DNA of 64,000 nucleotides from Rudanella lutea DSM 19387 (lineage in GTDB: Bacteria; Bacteroidota; Bacteroidia; Cytophagales; Spirosomataceae), in contig NZ_KB913013.1 of assembly GCF_000383955.1 (NCBI RefSeq), positions 5,916,325-5,980,324 on the forward strand, written 5' to 3'. Positions 52,865 through 62,700 of the stretch are shown here, piece by piece. The stretch's first letter is position 1. Each line of letters begins with the position of its first letter. The notes beneath the pieces are model-generated. The model was not told the origin of the DNA. It did not search any database and worked only from the letters and a program-made list of their open reading frames with translations. The translations under genes and the position numbers were made by a program.

Positions 52865-53182
52865 TTACGCATACACACGGGAAAGAGAAAGCCGTAATCC
52901 AGTCATCCGCTCAATAGTGGCGTGTAACTGACCTATTTCTACCTGCTCGATGACAATTTCGGAAATGGTTTTAGCAGTCTCAGTTAGAAACGAAACTTCG
53001 TACAAATCGCTGGTGATGTCGTAGCGAACAGTAACACTTTTGATTTTCGAGTTGGCTATCTGCCACCTTAACGAGTTTGCCCGGTTATCGACGTGGAAAC
53101 GTTTGGCTCCCATCATCGAGAAAGCCATAGGGCCAATTTGGTCGTACAGGGTTTGTACGTAGGGGTTCATAGTCTTTGTCAT
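52865..53182 (-). CDS. Hypothetical plasmid protein (105 aa)
   Basis: Start chosen at 53182 (MTKTMNPYVQTLYDQIGPMA) because the frame upstream is low in protein character and overlaps the next gene. The product is a soluble alpha/beta protein (KSVTVRYDITSDLYEVSFL) with a helical C-terminal end. No family recognised. It is encoded 38 bp after the gene at 53221-53481. Confidence 0.55.
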   Translation of the reverse strand: MTKTMNPYVQTLYDQIGPMAFSMMGAKRFHVDNRANSLRWQIANSKIKSVTVRYDITSDLYEVSFLTETAKTISEIVIEQVEIGQLHATIERMTGLRLSLSRVYA

Positions 53183-53220
53183 ATCAGAATGAATAGGGTG
53201 TTTAAAGTAGGGTAGGGGGC

Positions 53221-53481
53221 TTATTGACGCATTCGGCGGGACAGATATAATTGAAACAGTGTGGCTTCGATGGCCTTTCCCATCAACCAGTGCATTACGT
53301 CGGGCGTACACATGAAGGCCGGATTTTCTAAGTCGGCGACGGCCACGCGCTCCCTGATGAGGAAGTCTTCGGGCGGGTTGCTGAACACAAATCCCTGCTC
53401 TCGGGCCGTAGCGATAAGGTCGCGGTTGATGCGGCTGTCGATGGCTAACCGAACGCGGGCAGGGCTGCAAAAACAAGTCAT
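53221..53481 (-). CDS. Hypothetical plasmid protein (86 aa)
   Basis: An 86-residue soluble protein (MTCFCSPARVRLAIDSRINR, then LENPAFMCTPDVMHWLMGK). No family recognised. It is first of three consecutive small genes running towards DUF932 and likely shares their transcript. Confidence 0.5.
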   Translation of the reverse strand: MTCFCSPARVRLAIDSRINRDLIATAREQGFVFSNPPEDFLIRERVAVADLENPAFMCTPDVMHWLMGKAIEATLFQLYLSRRMRQ

Positions 53482-53661
53482 AAGGGCCGTAATCTCAGCG
53501 GGGTTAGTTAAGTCGTTCGCTGATTCACTACCTAAATTTACAGCCTACTTTATATACATAAAACTCTGATTTTCAATAAATTGCTCTTTATAAATCCTCT
53601 TTGATTTACCTATTTATCTTCGCCCAATCCCCTTTGATTATACCCAGATGGGCGTAAAAAA

Positions 53662-53678
53662 ACCCGCTTCCAGCGGGT
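53662..53678 (-). terminator. Terminator of the HTH gene
   Basis: Seven-bp stem ACCCGCT / AGCGGGT with loop TCC; on the minus strand it runs into seven T. It is 8 bp after the stop codon of the gene at 53687. Confidence 0.8.
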
Positions 53679-53686
53679 CAGAACGT

Positions 53687-53968
53687 TTACGCCTTAGACG
53701 GTTCGGGTAAAGGCATATTTTGTTCCTCAAGATAGGCTCGTTTATAGACAGCGAAACACAGACTAAACACCTGTTCGGGTGGTAAATCGAGGAACATGGC
53801 CAATTCTCCTATTTCATTGAGACTCAAATTGCGTAGGTGATTCTGTTTGGTTTTGTACCAATTGTTGTAAGACATCTTCATCACCTCGGCGATTTTGCCT
53901 TGTTTGATGCCCCGAAATTCAAAGAGGCCGTAGATGTCTTCGTAAAGAAGTTTGGGTTTCTGTTCCAT
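53687..53968 (-). CDS. Small helix-turn-helix protein
   Basis: A 93-residue protein with an XRE-like helix-turn-helix: LFEFRGIKQGKIAEVMKMSYN is the recognition region and LSLNEIGELAMFLDLPPEQVF resembles the closing helices of phage-type repressors. Such proteins often control plasmid maintenance genes. The C-terminal tail is Pro/Glu-rich. It has its own terminator, so it is probably expressed alone. Confidence 0.7.
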   Translation of the reverse strand: MEQKPKLLYEDIYGLFEFRGIKQGKIAEVMKMSYNNWYKTKQNHLRNLSLNEIGELAMFLDLPPEQVFSLCFAVYKRAYLEEQNMPLPEPSKA

Positions 53969-54061
53969 ATTCGCATAGCAGAGGGCCTGGTAAGCAAGCC
54001 CCTGCGGTGCAAATAAGATTATTTTTCACGGTTGTTACTAATAGATTCATTAGTTTTTTGT

Positions 54062-54556
54062 TTAATTTTTTATGTATTCATCATCGTCTCCTCTCGCGAT
54101 AGGAAAGCCCAAATCCTCCACCATCTGGCAAAAGCCCGGACTGTAGTAATGCTTTCCGGCGCATACCGCCCTCAGAAGCCGCCCCATTTCTTCGTTGGTA
54201 TCGGTGGCCGCACAGTACCCAGCCAGATCACTATTGAAGGTGTGAATGAACTTGCACAAGTCCGGTTTATCAAAATGGATGACCGGCGAAAACAGGGCAT
54301 TTTGCGCTCTGTACTGCTGAATCTGAAAGATGATTTCATGCGACAGGGCACTTGCATCCGCCAGGAGCACCAGCCGCTTAGGCAGAATACAATTGACCTT
54401 GCTGGCTCTCCGCCAAAAGGTTTCCCAATCCATCACCTGACGAGGTCGCCATGCGCTGTCACCCTGATCTGGTGTTGATAATGAAGGCCATATGCTATTG
54501 GCCGAATTGCCAAACAACCAGACATCCTGGGTACGTGTAAATAAATTGTTGCACAT
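54062..54556 (-). CDS. Hypothetical protein, receiver-like C-terminal half
   Basis: A 164-residue soluble protein. The C-terminal half (SDLAGYCAATDTNEEMGRLLR, then AVCAGKHYYSPGF) follows the end of NarL/FixJ receiver domains, where GYLxKDA..EEL..AIRxV..G is typical. The catalytic Asp positions and lysine are not clear, and no DNA-binding domain follows. So it is either a decayed response regulator or an unrelated protein. No neighbour suggests a partner. Confidence 0.5.
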   Translation of the reverse strand: MCNNLFTRTQDVWLFGNSANSIWPSLSTPDQGDSAWRPRQVMDWETFWRRASKVNCILPKRLVLLADASALSHEIIFQIQQYRAQNALFSPVIHFDKPDLCKFIHTFNSDLAGYCAATDTNEEMGRLLRAVCAGKHYYSPGFCQMVEDLGFPIARGDDDEYIKN

Positions 54557-54625
54557 CTTGGGTTAGTAAGGACTGCGCTTTTGTCTTCACCCATCAGTCA
54601 GGTGGAGCGTCCATGTTTCAAAAAA

Positions 54626-54654
54626 ACAGGCTGAAGCGGTGCGCCCCAACCTGT
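54626..54654 (-). terminator. Terminator of the DUF4198-like gene
   Basis: Eight-bp stem ACAGG(T/C)TG around a GC loop, followed on the minus strand by a run of seven T. It lies 6 bp after the stop codon at 54661. Confidence 0.7.
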
Positions 54655-54660
54655 ATTCGA

Positions 54661-55017
54661 TTAACCCTTTTGCATTTTCGACCAATCGGCGAAGTGGCAT
54701 TCCTGTTCGGTGAATTTGTAGCAACGCTGCAATTCGGCCTGCTTAGGCGTAAACTGGACCTGATAGCAGTTCTCGGCGGGGATTAATGTCAGCGGCTCGG
54801 TGGTGCCATCGGGCAGCAACACTGAGGCCGTGAAAGCTTTGATACCGTTCAAAACAGAACCTTTTTCGCGCAGACCATTTTCGAGTTCACCGAAGTAGCA
54901 TTGCACCGTCATGGGTTCACCCACCTTACCGGCACCTTTCAGTTCGAGCCAATAGCTGTGGGCCTGGGTCAACAGGGGAAGCAGGGAAAGCAGCAGGACA
55001 GAAAGTGTAGTTTTCAT
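54661..55017 (-). CDS. Secreted DUF4198-like protein
   Basis: A 118-residue exported protein with signal peptide MKTTLSVLLLSLLPLLTQA; the mature end begins HSYWLELKG, the usual start of DUF4198-type proteins. The known family is about 250 residues, so this may be a shortened version. The family is linked with metal uptake or resistance, and the gene is beside a metal-efflux cluster. The Cys pair (C95, C103) and His suggest metal binding, which is inference. Confidence 0.65.
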   Translation of the reverse strand: MKTTLSVLLLSLLPLLTQAHSYWLELKGAGKVGEPMTVQCYFGELENGLREKGSVLNGIKAFTASVLLPDGTTEPLTLIPAENCYQVQFTPKQAELQRCYKFTEQECHFADWSKMQKG

Positions 55018-55119
55018 TTTTTCTATTGTTAATTATCTGAAAATCAGAATACATTGGACATCTTTAACGGTACTGATACCGGCAAAACACCCCAAACAAG
55101 CTGCGTTGAGTCGTGCTGA

Positions 55120-55719
55120 TTAGAGCCAACGCCGGGTCTGGGTTCGGTACGCCCGATACGCTTCCCCGTGCTGTCGTTCCAGAAACTCCTCCTCCAGACG
55201 TACCTGTAATTGCATGACCACATAGCCCACGCCCAACAGGCACAGCGTAACGGCATTGGGCAGCACCAGAAACAGCCCGCCAATGCCGACCAGCATACCC
55301 AGGAAGATTGGGTTGCGGGAATAGGCAAAGATGCCGGTGGTAACCAGCGTGGTTGGATGAGCCTCATCGATACCGATGCGCCACGACTGATTCATCTGGT
55401 GCTGGGCAAGCATAATCCACAACAGCGACAAAGCGACCAGTCCAACACCGGTTGCCCCGATCTTAGGTCCCTCCAGCCAGCGAATCGGAGTTAACCAGCC
55501 ATACCCGTCGGTAAAGCAATACACCAGAATCGTACCCAGCAACAGGCCCATCAGTACCTTGAAAACCCGCCCTGCGTAATCATGCGCCGAGTCAGTGTTG
55601 CCAAACGTTAGTGGGTTGATGCCGGTCTGCTTTCACACCCGGTAGGTGGGCAGTACCAGTACAATACCGCCATATAACAGAAAAATAAGCCATAAATTCG
55701 GTTTGATGTACGTCTCCAT
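55120..55719 (-). pseudogene. Isoprenylcysteine methyltransferase-like protein with premature stop
   Basis: From METYIKPNLWLIFLLYGGIV the frame is open to an in-frame TGA at 55633-55635 (reading PTYRV*KQTGINPLTF). It then continues through GLLLGTILVYCFTDGYGWL to the family's methyltransferase core: AYSRNPIFLGMLVGIGGLF and LEEEFLERQHGEAYRAYRTQ. TGG to TGA is the simplest change. The family methylates isoprenylated Cys or phospholipids; bacterial members have uncertain substrates. The part after the stop, from 55551, could still be translated as a 143-residue protein. Confidence 0.75.
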
Positions 55720-55735
55720 TGAGTGTGTAGGTAGG

Positions 55736-55759
55736 CCAGCCCTGTAGGGACAGGGCTGG
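55736..55759 (-). terminator. Terminator of the P-type ATPase gene
   Basis: Ten-bp stem CCAGCCCTGT / ACAGGGCTGG with loop AGGG, 10 bp after the ATPase stop. Very stable; the U-run is missing, so it may also act as a processing or pausing hairpin. Confidence 0.65.
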
Positions 55760-55769
55760 TGTGTGTTAA

Positions 55770-57791
55770 CTACTTTCCATCAAATTTCAGATTCTGCACC
55801 CGCACGGCGTTCAGGATGGCCAGCATCGCCACACCTACGTCGGCGAAGACAGCCTCCCACATGGTGGCTACGCCCCCGGCTCCCAACACCAGCACGATGG
55901 CTTTGACTACCAGTGAGAGCGTAATGTTCTGCCAGACAATTCGACGCGTGGCCCGGCCAATCTCCACCGCCGTAGCAATTTTAGAGGGTTCGTCGTTCTG
56001 AATGATTACATCGGCGGTTTCGATAGTGGCATCCGAGCCAAGGCCCCCCATCGCCATGCCCACGTCGGCCAGGGCCACGACCGGCGCGTCGTTTACGCCA
56101 TCACCCACGAAAGCCAGCTTCGCCGGGCGACGCTTCGCCTTTGGGTTAGCGGCTTGCTCTGCTTTGAGCCGTTCTACCTGGGCTACCTTATCTTCGGGTA
56201 ACAGATCGCCGTGCCATTCGTCAATGCCTACCTGTTTGGCCACTATCTCGACAACAGCCGACTTATCGCCCGACAGCATCACGGTGCGAATGCCTTCGGC
56301 TTGCAGCCGTTTGACCGCGTCGGTAGCGTCGGGTTTGGCTTCGTCGGCGATGGTAAAGTAGCCCGCAAATGTCCCGTCGAGGGCGGTCATCACCACCGTG
56401 TAGGGAATCCGGGTCAGTACCTCGTCGAACGCTACCCCGAACTTGCGGAGCAGTTTGGCATTGCCCACCAACATTTCTTTCCCATCGACGCGTCCTTTTA
56501 GCCCATGCCCGGCAATCTCCTCGACGGCTTCGACGGGTACGTTCCCGAAGGCGTTATCATCCCCGTTTACACGGGCGTACTCGATGACCGCTGTCGCGAC
56601 CGGGTGGGTTGATTTACTTTCTAATGCCGCCGTGAGCCGGGCCAGCGTACCCGCGTCGATACCAACGGGGTTGACTTCCTGCACCCGGAACACGCCCTTC
56701 GTCAACGTACCGGTCTTGTCCATGACAACGGTTTTGACCTGCGTCATCAGGTCCAAAAATACCGAGCCTTTGAACAGGATACCCTGCCGCGACCCCGCCC
56801 CGATACCGCCGAAGTAGCCCAGCGGAATGGAGATCACCAGCGCACACGGACAGCCGATCACCAGAAACACCAGCCCCCGGTACAGCCAGTCGGCCAAGCG
56901 GTAGTCGGCGACGAAGAAATACGGTAGTACCGTAATCAGCACGGCCAGCAAACAGATGATGGGCGTGTATATCTTGGCGAAGCGGGCGATAAACTCCTGA
57001 GTCTGCGCCTTGCGGCCTGTCGCCTGCTGCACCAGCTTCAGGATGCGCGACAACTTGGAATCCTGATACGGAGTCGTTACGTCCATCTCCACCAGCGATT
57101 GCCGGTTGATCATGCCTGCCAGCACCGCTTCGCCCCGCCCGATGGTGCGCGGAACGCTCTCGCCCGTCAGAGCCGCCGTATCGAACGTACCCGAGTCGGA
57201 GCGCATCGTCCCATCCAGCCCGACTTTCTCGCCCGGCCTGATCTGGATCACCTCGCCGACGGCCACCGTCGCGGCCTTCACTACCTGGGCGTTGCCGTTT
57301 CTAAGCACCGTTACCTCGTCGGGCCGCACGTCCAGCAGGGCTTTGATGCTGCGACGCGCCCGCAGCACGGCGGCTTCCTGAAACAGTTCGCCGATAGTGT
57401 AGAACAGCATCACGGCCACGCCTTCGGGGTATTCGCGAATAGCGAACGCGCCGAGCGTCGCGACGCTCATCAGGAAAAATTCCGTGAAGACATCCCCCCG
57501 GCGAATGCTGCTCCACGCCCGGCGCAGCACCGGCCAGCCAACGGGCAGGTACGCCACGACGTACCAGATGAGTCGCCAGGGGTCGCCAAACCAGCCCGGC
57601 GCGTATTGATCCAGCCCGATGCCGCCCAGCAGCAGCACCAGACTACTGATAGCCGGAGCGTAGGTACGTACCGTTTGGAACGGCCCTTCTTTAGCCGGGG
57701 CCGCGTCGGCTGCGGGGGTAGTCCCTGCTTCAATGAGGTCTACGTCGTCGTGATTGTGTCCCTCGTGGTCGTGACTATGGTCGTGTGCCAT
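55770..57791 (-). CDS. P1B-type heavy-metal ATPase
   Basis: A 673-residue efflux ATPase. The N-terminus is His/Asp-rich (MAHDHSHDHEGHNHDD) instead of an HMA domain. Motifs: TGES (209-212), the metal-binding CPC (314-316, GCPCALVI), DKTGT with D358, SKSTHP with H396, and GDGVNDAP (563-570). CPC with a His-rich N-terminus suggests Zn/Cd/Co/Pb export, but Cu cannot be excluded. Eight membrane helices are expected. It precedes the NicO-like gene and the RND pump genes, all on the minus strand, as one metal-efflux cluster. Confidence 0.92.
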   Translation of the reverse strand: MAHDHSHDHEGHNHDDVDLIEAGTTPAADAAPAKEGPFQTVRTYAPAISSLVLLLGGIGLDQYAPGWFGDPWRLIWYVVAYLPVGWPVLRRAWSSIRRGDVFTEFFLMSVATLGAFAIREYPEGVAVMLFYTIGELFQEAAVLRARRSIKALLDVRPDEVTVLRNGNAQVVKAATVAVGEVIQIRPGEKVGLDGTMRSDSGTFDTAALTGESVPRTIGRGEAVLAGMINRQSLVEMDVTTPYQDSKLSRILKLVQQATGRKAQTQEFIARFAKIYTPIICLLAVLITVLPYFFVADYRLADWLYRGLVFLVIGCPCALVISIPLGYFGGIGAGSRQGILFKGSVFLDLMTQVKTVVMDKTGTLTKGVFRVQEVNPVGIDAGTLARLTAALESKSTHPVATAVIEYARVNGDDNAFGNVPVEAVEEIAGHGLKGRVDGKEMLVGNAKLLRKFGVAFDEVLTRIPYTVVMTALDGTFAGYFTIADEAKPDATDAVKRLQAEGIRTVMLSGDKSAVVEIVAKQVGIDEWHGDLLPEDKVAQVERLKAEQAANPKAKRRPAKLAFVGDGVNDAPVVALADVGMAMGGLGSDATIETADVIIQNDEPSKIATAVEIGRATRRIVWQNITLSLVVKAIVLVLGAGGVATMWEAVFADVGVAMLAILNAVRVQNLKFDGK

Positions 57792-57796
57792 TTCGC

Positions 57797-58423
57797 TTAG
57801 AATTCAATGAAAAAGTTGAGAATCGCCAGCCCAACGAGGGTCAGGCCGGTAATCAGGTTTTCGTAGTGCTCGAACCAGTGGGGGTTCACCCGTTGCAGTC
57901 CCCGCCGACCAATCGCGACCATCACCAGCATTCCCGACAGCGTGACGACGTTATAGATCAGGGCTACCAGCAGTACCGCCGACCAGCCCTTCGCGCCCGC
58001 GCTGAGGAAGTACGCTTCGATTTCCAGACAGGGCGAGAGAAACATGGCCAGCCCCAGCGAGAGTAGCAGGGCCGAAAACGAACGCGCTTTCCGCGCTGTG
58101 TCCGTATCGATGTGGTCATGCACGTGGCGGTGGCGCAGGTGTTGCATCAAATACCACAATCCTAACGCCAGGAGCAACAGCGGTATGGCTCGCTCCGAGA
58201 GGTCGTGGTAGTTTTCGGCCAGTTGCCAGCCCGCCAGGCTCACCAGTACACCCAGCAGCGTCGTGCTAATCGTGTGAGCCAGCCCCGCAATGGTCGTTAC
58301 CGTCAACGTCTGCCGAAGGCTCCACCGTTCGGTTTGCCCAATGGTGACGAAGGGGAGCCAATGGCTGGGAATCAGCGCGTGAAGCAGGCTCAGGGTCAGG
58401 CTACCAATCAGAATACTGTCCAT
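57797..58423 (-). CDS. NicO/RcnA-like metal transporter
   Basis: A 208-residue membrane protein with about six helices. The start has LTLSLLHALIPSHWLPFVTIG, an HALxPxHW motif typical of NicO-type Ni/Co transporters, and a His-rich loop (HLRHRHVHDHID) follows. The C-terminal part has two long helices ending LVGLAILNFFIEF. It probably exports nickel, cobalt or a similar ion; some similar proteins handle sulphur compounds instead. The ATPase gene follows after 5 bp. Confidence 0.7.
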   Translation of the reverse strand: MDSILIGSLTLSLLHALIPSHWLPFVTIGQTERWSLRQTLTVTTIAGLAHTISTTLLGVLVSLAGWQLAENYHDLSERAIPLLLLALGLWYLMQHLRHRHVHDHIDTDTARKARSFSALLLSLGLAMFLSPCLEIEAYFLSAGAKGWSAVLLVALIYNVVTLSGMLVMVAIGRRGLQRVNPHWFEHYENLITGLTLVGLAILNFFIEF

Positions 58424-58435
58424 CGTCCTGTCTGT

Positions 58436-59704
58436 TTAGTGCGCGTGTCCTTCTTCTTCCCCACTGGCCGCTTTGAGCTGCGACAGCAGCGCGTAGGCCC
58501 CCTTCACCACTACCCGTGACTTCGCTATATCCAGATTGCCCGGCAACGTCACCTGCGAATAGCCGCCTTCGGTTACGCCCCGGCGCACGGGTATTTGTTT
58601 AAACCGCGACGGTGGATCGGATGCTTCATGCTCTTCCTTCTCTGACTGTTCAGCTTCTCCTTCCTCGTGGTGATGTGCTGCCTGATCGTCGGTCTCGATA
58701 AAGATGTAATCTTTTCCCTCCGCCGACACGATGGCCCCTTCGGGCAGGGCCGTAACCCGGCTGTTACCGAGGTCTAAACTCGCTTTCAGAAACGTGTTCG
58801 GCACCAACCGGGCATCGGATTGGTCAAGCCGCACAACCACCCGAACGGAACGGTCTGCGTCGATGGCCCGGTTGATAAAGCTGATGCGTCCCAAACGCTC
58901 CCGGCCCCCTTCGTTGTTGAGTACGATGCTCACCCGCTGGCCTTCGCGCAACTGGGGCAAATCCTTTTCGAATACCGTCAGTTCGGCATACAAACCCTGG
59001 CTGCTGGTAAGGCGGGCAATCACGTCGGCGGGCTGCACGTACTGCCCGGCCACGGCGGGTACGTCGGTCACGACGCCCGCCACGGGAGCGGTAACGACGT
59101 AGCCGGCACTGAATTTTCCCGCTAATGCCGACTGGGGCGACAGGCCCACCAGCCGGATGCGCTGGGCCAGCCCCGTCACGCGGGCGCGGGTCGCCCTCAG
59201 ATCGGCGGTGGTTTGCTGCAACACCTTCAGGGCACTGACGTTCTCGCGGCTCAGTTCCTGCTGGCGGGCAAACTCGGCTTCGAGGTACGTCAGGCGGCTG
59301 TGGGTTTCGGCGTATTCCTGCTGCACCCCGATCAGGTCGGGGTTTTCAATGCGGGCCAGGACCTGCCCCTTCCGCACGGGCTGGCCGGGTAGCAGGGGGA
59401 TGGCCCGTACAAACCCGCCTTGCAGGGCCGTGATGTTCACCTGGCTCTGAGCCGGCACGGCCAATCGGCCATTGACCTGTAGCGTCTGGCCGAGGTTGCG
59501 GTATTCGACGCTGCCTACTGCTATGGCGGCAATACGTCGCTGATCGTCGGTCAGTTCGACCACATCCGTCGGGCCTTCTTCGTGGGGATGCTCGGCTTCC
59601 CCGGTTGGTTTTGCCGCGTCGCCGGTGCGCTGCTGGCAGGCCATCGGTACAGCCAGTAAGCTGAACAATAGGGCGATAAATGATACACTTCGTCTGAAAA
59701 TCAT
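58436..59704 (-). CDS. RND efflux periplasmic adaptor (CzcB/CusB type)
   Basis: A 422-residue membrane-fusion protein. The signal has a lipobox (SLLAVPMAC, C23), so it is a lipoprotein. The lipoyl/barrel-sandwich part is at ~85-220 (GGFVRAIPLLPGQPVRKGQV, APVAGVVTDVPAVAGQYV) with a helical hairpin between (YAETHSRLTYLEAEFARQQE). The barrel part follows, and the C-terminal tail is His/Glu-rich (DQAAHHHEEGEAEQSEKEEH). The adaptor joins the inner-membrane pump and the outer-membrane channel encoded just downstream. Its own position 12 bp upstream of the NicO-like gene argues for one operon. Confidence 0.93.
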   Translation of the reverse strand: MIFRRSVSFIALLFSLLAVPMACQQRTGDAAKPTGEAEHPHEEGPTDVVELTDDQRRIAAIAVGSVEYRNLGQTLQVNGRLAVPAQSQVNITALQGGFVRAIPLLPGQPVRKGQVLARIENPDLIGVQQEYAETHSRLTYLEAEFARQQELSRENVSALKVLQQTTADLRATRARVTGLAQRIRLVGLSPQSALAGKFSAGYVVTAPVAGVVTDVPAVAGQYVQPADVIARLTSSQGLYAELTVFEKDLPQLREGQRVSIVLNNEGGRERLGRISFINRAIDADRSVRVVVRLDQSDARLVPNTFLKASLDLGNSRVTALPEGAIVSAEGKDYIFIETDDQAAHHHEEGEAEQSEKEEHEASDPPSRFKQIPVRRGVTEGGYSQVTLPGNLDIAKSRVVVKGAYALLSQLKAASGEEEGHAH

Positions 59705-59717
59705 GGATTCAGTGGGG

Positions 59718-62700
59718 TTATGGCAGGCCCAGAAGTTGCTCCAGTTGGACGACCGCCTGATTGTATTGATTGATCGTATCTAAATAGCCCGACTGCGTCT
59801 GGTAGGCGCGGGTCAGGGCCTGGCTGTAGTCTAAATAACCGGCTTCACCGGCCCGGAACGCCTTTTCGGCTCCCTCGGCCAGTCGGCGGGCAACGGGCAG
59901 GCCGGTCTGCTCATAATAGGTCAGGCTCGCCTGCTGCTTGCGTACCTCCTGCACAACGGCGGCCAAATTGCCTTGCAGATTCCGCTGGTTAAAGTCGAGT
60001 GCGGCTTCGGCGAGTTGCTGCCCCAGCCGGGCCGATTCGATGCGGGCGCGCTGAGCTTTCTGAAACAGCGGAATCGCCACGCCCACCTGCACCCCATGAA
60101 ACCGCCTTCCCGCGCCAAAATACCGGTCCTGCCCGTCGATGTTCTGCATACCGATCAGTGACTGATTGAAGTAGCCCACCGAATAATCGGGCCGTAAACG
60201 GGCCTGCTCGACGGCGATTTGCCCCCCGGCAATGAACACCTGCTGCCGCAGCAAAGCCAGGGTCGGGTTCTGGGCCAGGGCCGAATCGGTCAGCAACGGT
60301 AGTGGGCGACGTGCCAGCGGGCTGGTCGGGAGCGTTAACGGACTCGTCGTATTAAGCAGCGTTTGCAGACTTGTCAGGGCAATTTGCCGGTCGGCTTCGG
60401 TCAGGGCCAGTTGGTTGCGTAGTTCGCCGATGAGGTTGTCGGCGGTGGCTACTTCGAGTGCCGTCCCCTCGCCGGTGCGCTGCCGCACTTCAGTGGCCCG
60501 GCGAAAGGCGACGAGCAGACTATCCTGCCGGGCCAATAGGTTGAGCCGTTCAATGAGGTACGTTAGTTCCAGGTACGTGCCTTTTACCCGCGCCCTTAGC
60601 TCGGTTTGGGTCAACTGGCGTTGTAATTCACCCCCCCGGATGGTTGCATCGGCCAGTCGTTCCAGCCCCCGGATCAGCTTGCCGTTGGGAATACTTTGGG
60701 AGATGGTAAGGTTGTTATCCCAATTAAGCGAATTGTACTGCCCGCTCACCAGCGATACGTCGGTCCGGCCAATGTCGCGGGCCGTGCGCCGGGCGGTTTG
60801 CTGGATAGCGATGTTCAGGCTGCTCACCCGGCTTGACCCATTATTGGCAATTGCCTGGTTCAAAGCCGCTTCGAGCGTCAGCGGGCCGGTCGTTGGGTTG
60901 CCCGTGTTGCCCGTCGGGGGCGTTTGCGCCTGGGCCGACAGGCCAAGTCCACCCAGCAACGTACCTACCAGCAGCCAGCTCGTCGCGGGCGCAGGGCGGG
61001 GTACGTTGCCCGATTTCTTCGCGCCCCAGCGGGTTTGCTCCCACCAGTAGAGGCAGGGCAGGACCAGCAGGGTCAGCAACGTAGCCGATACCAGCCCACC
61101 GATGACGACCGTAGCCAGCGGGCGTTGCACTTCGGCCCCGGCGGTCTGGGCCAAGGCCATCGGCAGAAACCCGAGCGAAGCCACCAGCGCGGTCATCATC
61201 ACGGGCCGCAGCCGGGTAGCCGTGCCTTGCAGAATAATCGTCCGTAAATCAGCCAGGCCCCCTGCTTTGAGGTGATTGAACTCCCCGATCAGCACGATGC
61301 CGTTGAGCACCGCTACGCCAAACAGAGCAATGAAGCCCACGCCCGCCGAAATACTAAAGGGCATATCCCGGAGCCAGAGGGCAACTACGCCCCCGATGGC
61401 CGACAGCGGAATGGCCGAGAAGATCAGCAGGCTTTGCCGTACCGAGCCGAAGGTGAAGAACAGCAGGAGGAAAATCAGTCCCAGGGCGACGGGTACGGCG
61501 ATGCTCAGGCGGTCTTTGGCTTCCTGAAGGTTCTGAAACTGGCCGCCGTAGGTCACGTAGTAGCCGGGGGGCAGCTTTACCTGGCTGTCCAACTTCTGCT
61601 GCAACTCGCGCACGACACTTTCTACGTCACGTTCGCGCACGTTGAAGGCTACCGTAATGCGCCGTTGGGCATTCTCGCGCTGAATCTGGTTGACGCTGTT
61701 CTGAAACGATACGTCGGCGATCTGACCTAACGGCACTGCCTGATTATTAACCGTCGTCACCAATAGGTTCTGCACATCTTCAAGTCGTTGGCGGCTTTGT
61801 TGCTGCAACCGCACCACCAGGTCATAGCGTCGTTCGCCTTCGTACACCAGCCCCGCCGAGGCCCCCGCGAAGGCGGCCTGCAAACTTCGATTGGCCTCCT
61901 CAATGCTCATCCCGAAGCGAGCCAGGGCATCCCGGTCGAACCTGACCACAATCTGCGACAACCCCGATACCTGCTCGACGTAGAGGTCTTTGGCCCCTGG
62001 CACCGTGCTGACCACCCGGCCAATGCGGGCGGCATAGTCGGCCAGAATCCCCAAATCCTCGCCGTAGAGCTTCACGGCTACGTCCTGCTTGACGCCCGTC
62101 ATCAACTCGCTGAAGCGCATCTGAATGGGTTGGAGAAAGCCGAAACTCACCCCCGGTATCTGCTCTAATTTGGCCTGCATCTTTTCGGCCAATTCCTCCC
62201 GGCTGTTGGCCGAAGTCCATTCCCTGCGGTCTTTCAGAATCACCATCAGATCAGTGGCTTCGATGGGCATGGGGTCGGTGGGAATCTCACCCGCGCCGGT
62301 TTTGCCGACCACCTCAATGACTTCCGGGAAGTTTTGTTTGAGCACCCGTCCGGCCTGTAACGCGGCATCCGACGATTGGGCCAGCGAGGAGCCGGTCATC
62401 ACGCGGGTTTCCACCGCAAAATCGCCCTCGTCCAATTGCGGAATGAACTCGCCCCCTAACCGGCTAAAGACGAATAGCGAAACGGCGAACAGGGCGACCG
62501 ACAGCCCGACGACGATACCCTTGTGGTTTAATGTCCAGCGGATAGCCGGGTCGTAGAGCCGGTGGAAGAAGGCCATGATCCGGTCGGAGATAGTGCGGGT
62601 TCCTTCACGCACAGGTTTCTTGCTGAGCAACAGGGCCGACACCATCGGTACGTAGGTCAGGGAAAGGATGAAGGCCCCGGCAATGGCAAAGGCGACGGTC

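Noticed and set aside
60006..60018. GCTTCGGCGAGTTG in the outer-membrane channel domain resembles the 16-mer
   Set aside because: The 3' half (TCCGA) is absent and the protein frame is intact; it is ordinary coding sequence.
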